Shown piece by piece: positions 33,235-47,200 of a stretch of DNA of 64,000 nucleotides. Numbering within the stretch: the first letter of the stretch is position 1; every line of letters starts with the position of its first letter. This DNA is from Callorhinus ursinus (taxonomy: Eukaryota; Chordata; Mammalia; Carnivora; Otariidae): contig NW_020312817.1 in NCBI RefSeq assembly GCF_003265705.1, positions 53,018,514 to 53,082,513 on the forward strand, in the 5' to 3' direction. Position numbers and translations under genes: made by a program. Under the pieces are notes generated by a model that ran no database searches, had not been told where the DNA came from, and saw only the letters and a program-made list of their open reading frames with translations.

Positions 33235-33425
33235 CATAATAAAACAATAGCCACAACATTATTTAAAGATCACTCTGCAATTTATGAAGGCCATTGTATC
33301 GTGACATGGCTAACACAGTCCTGTATGCTGTGCATTATTTTTTTTCTTCTTTTATATGGACACTGAATCTCAGAGAGTACAATTAGGACTCAGACTCAGG
33401 TATTCAGGCCTCAAACTCCATTTCT
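33235..33425 (-). mobile_element. Probable MIR relic, highly decayed
   Basis: ATTTATGAAGGCCATTGTATCGTGAC...TATGGACACTGAATCTCAGAGAG loosely follows reverse-complement MIR. Confidence 0.4.
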
Positions 33426-35171
33426 CATATCTCCACTTTGCATTTCTTCGAGATGGATTTTCCAAGGAGGGAAAGACTAGGGTAAAAGTGGCAGTCTGGA
33501 GCTAGGGATACCCACAGTGAAGAGGTGGAAGGAAGAGGAGGGCCAAGGGAGATACCATGCTATTCACGGTCGGTGTCCTGTCCTCTGGCCCTTGTAGGTC
33601 CTGACATTCCTCTAATCCAGAAAATGTGGGATGTTCTATTGATTTAAGGGGGATAAAAAGTCCTAATCTGTTCATAAATAGCTTGAGGTGTTTTGGAAGT
33701 AAGGCTGGCCAGTTAGGTTAAAGCAGAGTTAGTGTGGTGGCTTAGTAGTTTATTGAATTCTGGCTTCATTTTTTGGAAAGCAATACAGTAGAAGCATATT
33801 GACTGAGCCCCATGAGGGAAGGGCTTGTCTGATTTAATTACATGAAAAAAATATTTTTGTGAAGTCATTAAGTTTGGAATCACATGTTAATTCACTTATG
33901 CATGTATGCACTATCTAGTTGAGATCCTAAGAGGACCTGCTTTAATCAGTAGAAAATCGGAAGTTTCAAGTTACTTCAGTTTTCCAACTGACAATCATAT
34001 TTATGCAATTAAATATTTTAGCTAACCCATTCTGGTAGCATAAACATTAAAAGCAGTTATCTCCAGTCAGAAATTCTGAACCAGCAGGGTCCACTTTAGA
34101 GAGGTTCTTGGGCAATTGCTAGAGTGGTGTCTGCTAAGAGTTCTGCAAGGCATTCTTGCTGCCCAGTGCTTGGAGCATGTGGCCAGTCAGAAAACTGCGG
34201 TTGAATGAATGAGTGAGTAAGGAAAGGACTGAAGGAATCTTTATCTCTGAGGCATGTTGAGCTATGTAGAACAATCTTTGTACTATAGTTTGACTTGGGT
34301 GGTTCTGGGACTAGTCTCATCACTTGGATTTTGTATTAGGGAGAGAGGAAACAAGTACCATGGGAAATTTCTGCTCTGTGAGCTGGTGACTTCACAGAGG
34401 AGGGATGTTTCCCAAATCATAAGCTGGTGTCCCTTGAGTCCCAGTCACATGATCTCTCCTTCTAAAAAGATCAGGCTGCTGAGAAAGACTATGGAACAAG
34501 TGAGGAGGCCCATGGAGGTAAGAGATTTCCTATTGGCAACCTGGATCTTACCCAAAGAGGGCAGCTACTTTATAAGTCCTCTGTGGGAGGCTCTCCACCA
34601 CTCTTCTTCTTTTCTGCTTGGATTCTAAATCAGGAGCCTCTCTGGCTCATTGCTGGCTTTTGTGTACCCAGCCTGGCCCTGTCCTCTGGCTGTGTGCCAT
34701 TGGCGATTTTTAGCCCTGCTGGAAATTACACCGTCTGTGAGGGTAAAACAAACTGGGAGGTTCTGGCTCCGGCTCCAGAGGGACTGGAGCCTGTCACCTG
34801 GCCCTGCCCTGTGTTTCCTGGCATGCATTCCTGGCCACCTTTTTGCCCTTAGCATGGTCCTTTAAGCCCATAATTCTGCCTCATAAGGATTTAAGGACTG
34901 GCTTCTTCAGAGGGACTCTGGGGGGCAGGAATGTCGATGCTTTGGATGAAGCTCCTGATACCAGTCTCTGTGTCCTGCTTTAGGAGAATTACTGGTCTCA
35001 TGTAGATGATCTAACAGTTAGTTATGTTGGGGGTGGTTGGAATATGAAGATTCTTCAGTATCACAAAAGGATTTACCACTGGGTTTCTTTAACCTGCTTT
35101 TCAAAATTGAACCTGCTTTTCAAAATAAAATTTGATTTTCACACTGTAAGTAGTGTGGAGTTATTTACATT
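33426..35171. other. Unassigned single-copy DNA
   Basis: About 1.7 kb without recognisable repeats. A 124-codon plus frame at 34254-34628 has no known domain. Confidence 0.6.
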
Positions 35172-35185
35172 AAAAAACCTTTGAG

Positions 35186-35290
35186 GGGCACTTGGGTGAC
35201 TCAGTTGGTTAAGCATCCCACACTTGATTTCAGCTCAGGTCTTGATCCTAGGGTCCATGCTGGGTGTGGAGCCTACTTAAAAAAAAAAAC
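35186..35290 (+). mobile_element. CAN-SINE, short type
   Basis: TSD aaaaaacYtttgag at 35172-35185 and 35291-35304, 13 of 14. Confidence 0.9.
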
Positions 35291-35304
35291 AAAAAACTTT
35301 TGAG

Positions 35305-36370
35305 ATTTTCTAGGCAAACTTCCTTGTTTCAGATATGAGCAAACTTTGGGAGGTCCAACAAGGGCAAAGCTGTGCCTTTGTTGAGGAGCTGACTTTCAGA
35401 TTATCTGAAAGGAATTGAAGCAGAGGGGAGCAGACATTGTGTGAGAGGAAGTCTCAGTCCCTCCGGGAGGAGCATATCTTGGGGGTATTTTTTAGGTGAG
35501 GGAGTGGAAAGATGCATTCCTTCCCCTTGAATGCCCTGCTCACAACCCTTCGATTGGGTAATTCCTGCCTCATTGACTTTTACCTTAGTCCTTTCGGATT
35601 GAACCCAAAACGACATGGTAATACCTCAGTATTTGAAACTTTGCAAGGTACATTTAAGTAAGTGAAAACTTAAATTATAGGATATGAGTGACTGAATGTA
35701 ACTTTATTAAATTCAATGTGTGAAAAAGGCCTTATTATATTAAGTTAGCAAAATGTCAGTAGAGGTTCTTTAGGTGGCCTGATTTAATTAGTTGATTAGG
35801 TTGATTAGATTAGAATTACCTGATCTATAATAGGTACTTGTAAATTCTATTCATTTATCAAATATTTATTAACTGCAGAGAGTTGTGTGATAAGATAAAG
35901 CGGTAGGGTATGACAGATACAGACCAATGCTGTGGGAGCTCAGAGGAGAGATGGTTTCTAGTTTGTGGATCTAGAGAATCAGGATAGTTTTGGAAAAACA
36001 AACAAAACATTTCTTTGTTTTAAAGAACACTTTAAATAATCTTGCGTATACTCTAGTCAGAAGTAGTATTGATATGAAGGTAAATCTCATTTATATTATT
36101 AAAATTTATTTTCATTCATATTATTAAAACTGAATAGCAACATAATGTATTTCCTTTTACAATGCTTCTTTGCTAATCTCTAAAGCAATTTTTTCCCCAA
36201 GGAACAGACCTTTGGCAAGTAAGAGCAAGAGCAGTCCAGTCTTTTACTAGGCAGTACCTCTGCAGCTAGTGAATGGAGGCAAGGCTATGGACAGAGAGGC
36301 CACTCTTACAAAAGCTTATTTATGAAGTGAGGACAGTTCGTGAAGGGGCAACACAGGGCCTAGGGAGGGT
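35305..36370. other. Mostly unassigned DNA around a small L2 relic
   Basis: A/T-rich from about 35640; L2 scrap at 35850-35965. Confidence 0.55.
35850..35965 (-). mobile_element. LINE-2 3' end relic
   Basis: ATTCATTTATCAAATATTTATTAACTGCAGAG, then GGTATGACAGATACAGACC...GGGAGCTCAGAGG, is the reverse-complement L2 terminus. Confidence 0.55.
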
Positions 36371-36574
36371 TATTTATTTATTTATTTAAAGATTTTATTT
36401 ATTTATTTGACAGAGAGAGACAGCAAGAGAGGGAACACAAGCAGGGGGAGAGGCAGAGGGAGAAGCTGACTCCCTGCTGAGCAGGGAGCCTGATGCGGGG
36501 CTCGATCCCAGGACCCTAGGATCATGACCTGAGCCGAAGGCAGACGCTTAACAACTGAGCCACCCAGGCGCCCC
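36371..36574 (-). mobile_element. CAN-SINE, long type
   Basis: (TTTA)n tail, GACAGAGAGAGACAGC, and CACCCAGGCGCCCC; little diverged. Confidence 0.92.
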
Positions 36575-36738
36575 TTGGGTTTTTTATTTTTTTGAGATTG
36601 GAGCATGTCCTTGTGCTATGGGAGAAAGAGCTAGTTAAGAGGGGAAAGTTGAAGATAGAAAAGAGAAATAAAAATTGAGCAGGGCCCCTGAGGGAAAGGG
36701 TCTACTGTGTCTTAAACGCTGGTGGAGAGATGAAACTT

Positions 36739-36939
36739 TTTTTTTTTTTAAAGATTTTATTTATTTATTTATTTGAGAGAGAGAGAGAATGGGAGATAGC
36801 ACGAGAGGGAAGAGGGTCAGAGGGAGAAGCAGACTCCCTGCTGAGCAGGGGGCCCGATGTGAGACTCGATCCCGGGACTCCAGGATCATGACTTGAGCCG
36901 AAGGCAGTCGCTTAACCAACTGAGCCACCCAGGCGCTCC
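36739..36939 (-). mobile_element. CAN-SINE, younger subfamily
   Basis: TSD gagagatgaaactt at 36725-36738 and 36940-36953. Carries the AGCACGAGAGGGAAGAGGG box of the recent subfamily. Confidence 0.94.
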
Positions 36940-36953
36940 GAGAGATGAAACTT

Positions 36954-38679
36954 GATCTGAACAAAAGACAAAGGCTACCACTGAATTTAACTCCATCACC
37001 ACCACCACCACCACCACCATTTATAGCTTTCCTACCTTTTGCTAGCACTCTGCTGAGAGTTTTTAAGTCTTATTTGATAGGGACAAGGGATGTGATGGGA
37101 CAGAGGGACTTGTGAACATTTGGGGGAGGCAGAAAGTTGGAGTTTCCTTCTGTTGAGCTTTGTTTTCTCTGAACAGAAGAAATTAAAGTCATCTGCTGGG
37201 AGCAGGTGGGGTAGTGGGGACAGTGACATGGCTTTTAAAAGCTGTAGCTAATAGAGATCTGAAAACATGTAAGTGGATAGCTGAGTAGTGCTGAAGGCCC
37301 AGGTAATGTTGGAGATGATGACTTCCTAGAGGAAGAGCAGCCCTCATGACTTAATGGTTATTTTAGCAGTGTTCAGCAACCGAGGACGTTTGTATTCAAA
37401 TAGAGGCTGTATTTTGTGATCCAAGTGGAAGACTTGGAGTCAGAGGAGTCTAGAATATTGGTGGCAAAGTGGTTGTTGTCAAGGTGGTTAAGAGAAAGGA
37501 GTGACTCCAGAGGAGGACTGATAGGCAGCTAAATGATGGGGGTGGGTGTCAAGGGGCTGGAAATCTCAATGAAGTTGAAGAGTGAAACTGTAGAAGTAAA
37601 GACGAGGAGGGGTAGAAATATAGAAGGATACAGGAGGTCATGACGAGGCAAAAGGTCTGACTTGGAGTGTAAAGCCACACTGTGATCAAGGGGCCAAAGG
37701 TCTTGATGACCGAGAGGTCAGTAGCTGACAGCAGTGAGGAGGAGTGTAATTGTTTGGTATAGACGTTGGCAAAGGAAGGATTTTTTTGTAAGGTGGTAGG
37801 AATAATGGCTTTGAAGCCACATTGAGACAGACCATCTCTTTTTCTTCTTGGTACCACTGGGTACCGAAGAGTGATTTTATGGCAGAATCTTCATTGCCCA
37901 GAACGAAGTTCCTCAGGGAGTGCCAGGTTCCAACTACTAGGGAAGGAGGCCAGAACCATCTTTTAGGCCTACATTTTGCACTGCATGCCTAAATAGTGTG
38001 ACATTGGGGGAGAGGAGAGATATTCTGGCCAAGTGGGACAACCTCCACAAAGTACTGGGCCTTTAGGCAGAGTTTGCCAGAATAGGGACTAAGTACTCTT
38101 TGCAGGGAAAATCCCATTTGGCCATGAGGGTTTTTTGAACTGTTCAGGATCAGATTGAGTCAGTGCTAATCTGTAAGAGGCTGAAGGGAAACTGAAGGTT
38201 TCTTGCTTAAAACTCTACAAGTCAGTAGACTCTTGAAGCTTTCTATTCCTGTGGGGTCTGGAATTTATTTTTCCTTCCACAGTGACAGTAAATAATGCCC
38301 TAAAGCCCACACAGTTTGAAAGAGTCTGGAAATATTCAGATTTTTGTTTATAAAGATGTTTTTGGGTTTTTAATGGTTCAGGATTCTTTTGACATTGTTA
38401 GTACATGATTCCAAACGTTTAATAAAGAGCCTCCAAATAGCTGGAAACAAAGTCTTTACAATTCTTTTTGCTCATTCTTTACTTGATTCATTTACACCAC
38501 CGCCCTGGCCAAATGTGAATAGCTCAGAAAACGATTGCTTAATCAGCCATTTCATCACAGGAACTCAAGCAAGATTGTGTGGCGGCCAGCAGAAGAGGCT
38601 ATGTGGCTCAGAGCTCGGGGTGTGCTGCTCCTGTGACAGTACTTTCGGAATCGTTTTTAACTGCTTTTGCCACATAAAA
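36954..38679. other. Unassigned single-copy DNA
   Basis: The (ACC)n at 36993-37020; otherwise nothing recognised. Confidence 0.6.
36993..37020. repeat. (ACC)n microsatellite
   Basis: Starts CCATC, then eight ACC-type units. Confidence 0.9.
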
Positions 38680-39215
38680 ATGAGAAAGTTCTGTCTGGCA
38701 AAAGTCATAAACAAAGTTAGAAGACAGCCCACAGAATGGGAGAAAATTTTTGCAATATATGTAATAGGTGATGAATTAATATCTATAATCTATAAAGGGT
38801 TTCTAGAAATCAATAAGGAAAAGACAGACCCAATAGAAAATGGGTAAGAATACAATAGGTGAGACACAACAGAGCAAACTGTAATTTCATCTAAAAAAAT
38901 GCTTATCCATTTCTTTTTTTAAAAGATTTTATTTATTTGACAAAGCACAAACAGAAGGAGAGAGAGGGAGAAGCAGGCTCCCCGCTGAGCAAGGAGCCCG
39001 ATACGGGACTCGATCCCAGGACCCTGGGGTCATGACCCGGGCCGAAGGCAGCCACTTAACCAACTGAGCCACCCAGGTGTCCCAATGCTTATCCATTTCG
39101 GATGAAACTAGAATTTCATTTAAGATATAAGCACAGACTTCTCTGGATGGGAATGTTCACTGTCTTGGTAAATATCCATGAATGGGTACTATGAAATACT
39201 CTGTGGCTGTGAAAA
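38680..39215 (+). mobile_element. Old LINE-1 ORF2 fragment
   Basis: The plus strand reads [12 protein letters not shown] then a decayed LISIIYKGFLEINKEKTDPIENG, matching the [21 protein letters not shown] segment of the young L1 at 31.9 kb. It continues after the SINE 38914-39083 with ATCCATGAATGGGTACTATGAAATACTCTGTGG, a weak match to the later ORF2 text. Confidence 0.7.
38914..39083 (-). mobile_element. CAN-SINE, long type, within an L1 fragment
   Basis: Perfect 16-bp TSD aatgcttatccatttc at 38898-38913 and 39084-39099. Confidence 0.95.
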
Positions 39216-39220
39216 CTTTT

Positions 39221-39621
39221 TTTTCTTCTTTTGAATGAGCACACATATCCATGAGCGGGGGTGGGGGTTGGGGGGCAGAGAGAGAGAGAATCTCAAGCAG
39301 GCTACATGCCCAGCATGGGGCTCGATCTCACAGCCCTGAGATCATGATCTGAGCCGAAATCAAGAGTCAGACACTTAGGGCACCTGGGTGGCTCAGTCGT
39401 TAAGCGTCTGCCTTCAGCTCAGGTCATGGACCCAGGGTCCTGGGATGGAGCCCTGCATCGGGCTCCCTGCTCAGCGGGAAGCCTGCTTCTCCCTCTCCCA
39501 CTCTCCCCTGCTTGTGTTCCCTCTCTTGCTATGTCTCTCTCTCTCAAATAAATAAATAAATAATCTTAAAAAAAAGAGAGAGAGAGAAAGACACTTAACC
39601 GACTGAGCCATTCAGGCACCC
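39221..39621 (-). mobile_element. CAN-SINE, older copy, split by a nested SINE
   Basis: TSD gctgtgaaaacttt at 39206-39219 and 39624-39637. The body stops at 39377 and resumes at 39598. Confidence 0.9.
39378..39588 (+). mobile_element. CAN-SINE, long type, nested
   Basis: TSD agacactta at 39369-39377 and 39589-39597. A GA-rich run follows its A tail. Confidence 0.92.
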
Positions 39622-39637
39622 CAGCTGTGAAAACTTT

Positions 39638-41799
39638 GAAGTTAACTTTCTCTATCAGTGAAAGGAGTAAGTGCAGAGGAATATGAATAGAATGTTCCCA
39701 TTTACTTTTTAAAAACATTCCTATTTGATTTGGAATGTATTCTGTTTTGAATTTTATAAAGGATTCCTAGAGATTAAAAAATATTTAAGGTTGTATTCTT
39801 CTAATTACAACATTAATGAATGAAATGTCAACTTTTGTCTTCCCCTTATATAAAAGATTTATCTAGTATTATAAATCTTAGTCTCTAAGAAGAATTTAGA
39901 GACTTCTCAGTACCTTTCCCTTCCCAGAAACTAAAAAAAATTCCGGAAGGAGGCTACTGGGCCATGGTGTCTACAGTTGTACTTCTTGGTGTGAGGAACA
40001 ACGGAATTCAAAGCTCAGAATTATTTTTTCCTGGGATTTGCTACATTTTGGTATTCACAGCCTTTAGAGCCTTTCTGCCTCCTGCCTGTGATGCAGTGGA
40101 AGGGGCTGAGACCTCCTCTGGTTGGAAGGCTTTGATGTTCCTTCCCTTGGAAGAAAAAGGAAAATTACCTGATAAGGCCCAGGTAGGCAAGACTTACAGC
40201 CAGCCTGAGTCTTGGGAGAAAACCTGCTTCTTGCATTTGTCCTTGCCTCTTCTTTGGAGAAGCCTCTCAGCCGGTTTTAATCTTGGTCTCAGGCCCCCAC
40301 CAACCTAGGTGAAAGGAAACCTTGAAGCAGATAGCTTAGTTTTGCCTATTTCACTGGAATTTGAGGCTCTAGAACTCAAGCCTGGAAACAAGAGGAATTC
40401 CATCATAGGGTGGCACAAGACCAAAAAAACCTCTTTGTCTTTCAAAGACAGGCAACACTTTTGGGACAGAAGCACCGCTTTCCTTTATTACATTACCAGT
40501 GTCAGTAGACCCCAGTATGGGTGTGTGAGGATTGTATCAGACTAGTAACATAGGCTTTTCTGTGAGCTGGCGAGTTTACATAGAGTGGTATAATAGAAAT
40601 CTATTTAAAACAAAATTGATTCCAGCCAGTTCTTTCGAAAGAGAGGTGGCCTAATTCATATTCATAGGGGGAAAAAAAATCATTCCATTCTCTTCACCAG
40701 TACAGAATGGTGGTGCTGAGAGAGTGAAGTTCAAAACTTCCTTTTGTTCCTCAGTGCTGGTCAGGCGTGGAACCTGGAGTAGATAGTTCACAGCGGGGCT
40801 GACTCTAGGTATGGGGCATTGGATGTCAGAGGAAGGGGGATGGAGAGCTAAGTTGCTCTGAATAATATAAGGGGAATTTAGTTTCCTGAGCAAAGGGAAG
40901 ACCCCTCCCAAACATGAGCACTGTCTGGAGAGAGTGAAGGAGCCATGGAGCATGGTAATGGTAACAATATAAAACCGCTCTGTCTCTTCATAACTTTAGG
41001 AAAGTCTGATGAAGACACCGTGTTTCGATACAGATTGTGTACGTGTATTTTTTTCTTTTTTGGTAACGCATGGAAAAAGGGAACCCAGTCCCACCTCTGG
41101 GACAGCTCAGATCAGAAAGAAGAGATCAGCCTCAGTGAGTGAGATAAAAAAAAAATCCACCAGGAGCTGGTCAGAGCCAAAAGAGGCTTTTTAGAGCATT
41201 AGCTGCTAGGAATTTGCAGAATTGTGGGAGGGTCATTGGGTGGGGGGATCCAGGCCGATTTTAAAACATGTCCACAGACAGTGGTTGCAGCTGATTATTG
41301 TAGTGCTTGCTGTATAACTCATAGAATGTTTAGCCTTGATCCTCCCCCAGAATCCTTCTTATGGAGGTCTATTTGTTAGATGTTCCAGGAACTACCCTAG
41401 TATTCCTCTTTCTGCCCAATGGAAGGCATTTGCATTTCAGACTCCAAAAGGGAAGCAAAACTTCCCAACAAAGGGCTTGTTATTCCCTTCCCTCCCTCAG
41501 AGCCTATGATGCTGGTCAAAGAGCAAGAGAACTGCAGCTTTGCTGGTCACACCAGCACTGAGTAGGGCACATCATTTGGGAGTTGAAGGGAGGCAGAAAA
41601 GGCTTCCACAAAGTATTGGGACTTGGAGACTGCTCTGAGTAAGTATTTAAGCAAATATTAAGACTCCAATAAGTGCCTCAAAGCAAGAAGCCAAGGTCTC
41701 TGAGCAGCTGGAGTAGGACCGGGGCAAATCCAGCCAGTGTCACACTAAACAAGAACTCTTGCTCATTTCTTAGGGAGGAACACCCAATTGATGGAAGAA
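39638..41799. other. Unassigned DNA upstream of the FTH1 insertion site
   Basis: About 2.2 kb free of SINEs and recognisable genes. Several frames of 60-114 codons lack coding signs. Confidence 0.6.
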
Positions 41800-41815
41800 C
41801 ATATGGTATAGTCTT
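41800..41815. repeat. TSD of FTH1 retrocopy, 3' side
   Basis: Sequence catatggtatagtctt. The identical copy is at 42730-42745. Confidence 0.95.
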
Positions 41816-41985
41816 TTTTTTGGGGGGGTACCAAATTACTTTATTTGAAGAATGGTACAAATGAAAGAAGTTAAGTAGATGTTTTGGTACAACTTATAGA
41901 AAAGGTAAAGGTAACCCCAACATGCATGCACTGCCTTGGTGACCAGGGAAGTCACCCTTGTGGCTATGGGAAGACAGCCTAAAGC

Positions 41986-42822
<837 letters not shown>

Positions 42823-43006
42823 TTAGGTGAGAGCATATTGATTTTCCTTTGGGAGGGCCATGTCCATCTCTCTTCTCAGACTGGATTCTGGTGGGGTCAG
42901 GTCCATCCCTTGGCTCTAGATGGAGGACACATGACTGCCAATCAAAGAACAGCAGTTGACGTTGGTATGGTCTCAAATCCAGGCCAATTAAGGACTCTGG
43001 ACTTTT

Positions 43007-43197
43007 TTTTTCTTTTTTTTTTCTGAAGATTTTATTTATTCATGAGAGAGAGAGAGAGAGGCAGAGAGAGGGAAAGGCAGAGGGAGAAGCAGGCTCCCAC
43101 GGAGCAGGGAGCCCGATGCGGGACTTGATCCCAGGACTCCAGGATCATGACCTGAGCCGAAGGCAGACGCTTAACCATCTGAGCCACCCAGGCGCCC
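43007..43197 (-). mobile_element. CAN-SINE, long type
   Basis: Perfect 17-bp TSD aaggactctggactttt at 42990-43006 and 43198-43214. Confidence 0.95.
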
Positions 43198-43214
43198 AAG
43201 GACTCTGGACTTTT

Positions 43215-43789
43215 GTTGGAACTATTAAAAAGTGAGTTCTCATTTTTTTTTCCAACTGAGTTGCCAAGCCTGTAGAATGTGCATAATTCTGAGGCTGCAA
43301 GTGGTCATCTTGACACCCCAGGGGGAGTGCTGAAGCCAACACAGGTGAAAGCTGAGTTGTGAGGTGGAGACGGAGCCTAGGTGGCATCTTTGGAGCACCT
43401 GGATCCAACCATGCTTTATGCTAGTCTCACTCTGACCATTTACATGAGTCCAGGCTTTCCTGTTTTATTTTTGAAAAGTGTGATTGGGATATTTGTCACC
43501 TGCAGCCAATAGAGTCTTAATTCATGTTATGAATTGTATATAGTTCTCATAACAAAGTGTGGTTTGGCCTTTCTCATCAGACCCTTTTGTCTTAAAGTAC
43601 TGAATTGTAAGTTTGTTATATGAACCAAATGAGACCATACATATGAAGAACTTAGCATTATCCTCTGTACATAGGAAAAAACCCAGTAAATATTTACTAC
43701 AGGAAGCAAGGAGGGAGGGAGGGGGAAGGGAAGGAAGATTGGATGCTGAATTAAAAGGACCCTGAAGTCCCTAGGGTAATATTCTAGGA
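43215..43789. other. Unassigned DNA with a purine run
   Basis: G/A-rich run at about 43701-43738. Nothing else. Confidence 0.6.
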
Positions 43790-44245
43790 ACCCTCAGGCC
43801 CTATCAGGTCTCTCTGATCTAAATGCCCCTAGTGCCCTACACTTTACCCTCCATAAGCCTTTATCATGGTTTGTAATGATATGTTGATGTAATATTTTGG
43901 TTAATGTCCATCTCTCTCACTGAACTGGCAGTTTTATGAGGGCAGTGATTTTGCTCACTCTTATGTCCATAGCAGGTGGTTAAATGTGTGGCATTCAGCA
44001 AACATTTGTTTTTAAGGTTTTTTTTTTTTGAGAGAGAGGGAGTGTGTGTGTGTTGGGTGGGGGGAAGTGAGGGGGTGAGAAGGGGGGAGGGAGAGGGTAG
44101 GGGAAAGAATCTCCAGCAGACTTCCTGCGGAGTGCAGAGCCCTGCTCAATCTCATGACCCCTGATCATGACCTAAGCCAAAACCAAGTCAGACTTTTAAT
44201 TGACTGAGCCACCCAGGTGCCCCTCAGCAAACATTTTTTGAAGGA
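43790..44245 (+). mobile_element. LINE-2 3' end relic, split by a SINE
   Basis: CATAAGCCTTTATCATGGTTTG, CTCACTGAACTGGCAGTTTTATGAGGGCAG, ending GGCATTCAGCAAACATTTG. The SINE at 44008-44223 carries a 13-bp TSD of this text. Confidence 0.65.
44008..44223 (-). mobile_element. CAN-SINE, diverged, within L2
   Basis: TSD tcagcaaacattt at 43995-44007 and 44224-44236. A G-rich expansion (GTGTGTGTGTTGGGTGGGGGG) lies in the body. Confidence 0.9.
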
Positions 44246-47200
44246 ATTGTCACCTGTAGATACCCAAATTGGACTGGCTGTCCTCAATTATTGGGGATGG
44301 GACTGTGGCAGAATTGGCAAAATCAGGGAAAGCTATCCCTGTCCCCTCTGTATCTCCTACACTAGCGATATCCCCAACACACATACAGACAATTTTGTCT
44401 TAATTAGATAATTTTGATTTGGTTGTGAAACCTGGAGAGGTGGGAAAATGGTCCCTTCTTCCTTCCTAGAATGTTTGATCTAATAACTAAATTGATATAA
44501 AATAGATTGCAGGAGAAAACCAAATTTTGTATGTAGGGGAGCCCCATAAAAATATGAGGCCCAAAGGGCAGTCAAGTAATTGAAGTTTTGTATAACATCC
44601 TGAGCTAAGGAAGGAGGTAGAGGTCTGGGGATACAAAGGGAAGGAAGGCCATTCACAAGAGGTGTTTGGAAAACAAAGGTTGTCCTTTTGTGCAGATAAG
44701 TTTCTTAGGTAAAAAGGTATCTCTGGTAATAGTGTCCTGGTATAGGCCCCCTTCCAATGTAAATTTAGGCAGTTGAGTGGGGAGGTAGGGAGCTTTTTTT
44801 TAAATTTGCTGTGTTTTGATTGCTTTTAGCTCAGAAAAATCCTTATGCCAGAGACATATTTTGGGGTGGCAAAGTCTGCTCCCCTTCCAACCCTTTACCA
44901 AATCTCTAGTTATTATATTTTTATTGGCTCATTTTATTGAAGAATTGAATAGTATGGTGGATGGAAATAAGTGGAAAGCAGAGGAGTAGGTCAGGTCTCT
45001 GTGATTAACGAGCAGTCTTCCTTGCTCCTGTGTCTTAAAATCATACATTTAACGGGATAGTCCACGCTGAGTAAGACCTGCTCAGGAGTGTGTTGGAGGC
45101 TGTTTGAAGATTCTAGGAAATTGAAGAGGGATGCGGATGCCGAAGACTTCACTCTTAGCAAGGAACAAAAGCAGTTAAAAGGTGGCCTGGGAAGGGCAGG
45201 TAACCTGACGCTCACTCCTTTGGCCCTGGTGTCGGCCCAGCGGGAGCTCCAGGCATCCCACCTAGTCCCCTTCCCGGAGACACAAAGCAGCCTCCTTCCA
45301 GCTTAGGCTGTGGTTCATCCCTTCCCCCAAGCCTGCTTTCCCTGAGGTGGGGACAGTGTTTCCCAGGGCCCATGTGACTTCCACTGGCAAGTGACGATTA
45401 CAAACGGTTTACCAGTCAGTAAAACTGCCAAAGGCTTTTGTGCTCTAATAATCCTTTTCCTGTTTAAAACTCTGGGGATTTTCTACTCTTGCCAATAGTT
45501 TCTCAAGTCAGCAATTACGTTGTGGATTATGTAATGGCTAGGTATTAAAAATAGAAAAGACCAGAGTTTGCATCTATTTTAACTAAATCAAAACAGAGCA
45601 GAGGGAGGGGAAAGGAGGAGAGGGAGAGACCAGAGGAGGAGGGAAAAAGAGATTACGTGACAAGAAGCAGCGCGATCCCATCCTGTGACCGGGCAGTGCA
45701 GCCCACAATCTACCCTGCTCCTTTCCTGCCGTTCGTGGCCCAAGGGGCTGTACTCCTGTCCTTGGCCTCCTCCAGGGAGAGGACCCTGCGGAGGATTCCT
45801 TTATTTCTCAGCTCAGCCTTGGCTGTTTGCCAGCCTCTGACAGGCAGAGTGACTACGGGTTGGGGGCAGGGATTGATTTTGATGTGATTAAAAACTATTT
45901 GCTATGAAAATGCACTTTTATTATAGATACTCCCAACCCTCCAACTTCCCCACCCTCACTCCTCGTCCCACTGGATTGCCATCCCTAAGCCCTCATACAG
46001 GAATTCCAAGGCTGCCGTGCAGTGTTCTAATGTGATTTCTCACTAATCCTCCACCTTCACCCCGAGGTAAAAGATCTTTGTGTTTTTCTGGGAACCTATT
46101 GAGTAACTTTAAGGGCCCTCTAATGAAATTTTACGTGCCAGGTGGTCTGGAGTAGGGATATTTTTGGAAGGGGGACTTCTTCTAAGGGCCTGACAGATCA
46201 CACCAAAATATACCAGGCTTCTACTCTGTCACCTCCAAAGTCCCTCACTCCATCCTGCATACAGAGGCAGCTGCAGGGGGAAGTCTTGAGTTAATCACCT
46301 CTAGCCCTTGGGCCTACATAGAGCACATGCTGAGCAACCTGTCTCCGGTTGCAGGAAGTGGTGGGTACTTTGAAGAAGCAGCTTACTGTTTCTGAATATT
46401 GAACCAAATAGATTTGGTGGGGTTAGGGTGAGAGACCTGAAAGTCTAGACCAGCAATAGAATCAGTAACAGGCAATATTAGAAAGCTGTGTCCCATTGTT
46501 ACTTCCATCACACTTCTTCCTCAGAGTCTTCCTCTGAACTGGGGTGGAGGAGTGCCAGCTGCTCAGAGTAACCCTGGTCCTAGCTTCACCCAGCACCGCC
46601 CAGACTAATGGAAGTACAGTGAAAGGAAGAGAACTCTAATTTGGGGATTATAGGCATAATTTCACTAGATAGGCAGAGGGTGTGGGGACCTCTGGGCCTT
46701 TCAAATCATAATACCAACCTCTACTAGGAAGTGCCTGTGACTCGGCATCTCTTTCTTACTCTTGTAGGTTTTCAGTTCTCTGTTGCAGATTCCTATCTGC
46801 GTTCTCCTCCAGAGCCTGACTTTGGTAAGGACCACCAAACAGCTGGTATGGTACAGACTTTAAATTGTTCCAGTCCACCCTGTCTATTAATGCACTTGAA
46901 CATGCCTAGTCAACTGGCCTTGGGTGTGGTCAGTGTCACTGCAGCATCTGTTTTCTGTTTTCTGTTGTCTGACAGGCGGGCTACTGCAGACCCAGGTAGT
47001 CAGCAGAAGTTGTAGGTCACAGTGAGTATCTGTCCTCTACAGCCCATCCTACCCCTGAGGCTTTGAATAAGGTTAGGAGTCCACTGAAGCACCTGCGCTA
47101 GGGGCTGTTAGGGGCTAGCGTCAATAGAAGGCTAAAGCATTGCAGGCTCCATCAAGAAACCTTTTCCATCTAAACTCAACTTTCTGTTGTGGCCTCCTTC

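Noticed and set aside
34254..34628. 124-codon plus-strand frame
   Set aside because: No domain, composition of ordinary noncoding DNA, and no splice or promoter context.
36761..37048. Many short frames reading like GGSVVKRLPSAQVMI
   Set aside because: Translations of CAN-SINEs, which recur wherever a SINE lies. Not proteins.
38389..38847. 152-codon plus-strand frame
   Set aside because: Its C-terminal third is L1 ORF2 text (TEWEKIF...); the rest is a chance extension upstream.
39964..40308. 114-codon frame after a Met in a fair context
   Set aside because: No known protein similarity; neighbouring frames are equally long.
45088..45887. Promoter or first exon of a host gene
   Set aside because: Moderately GC-rich text and short frames, but no CpG cluster, convincing splice donor or recognisable peptide.
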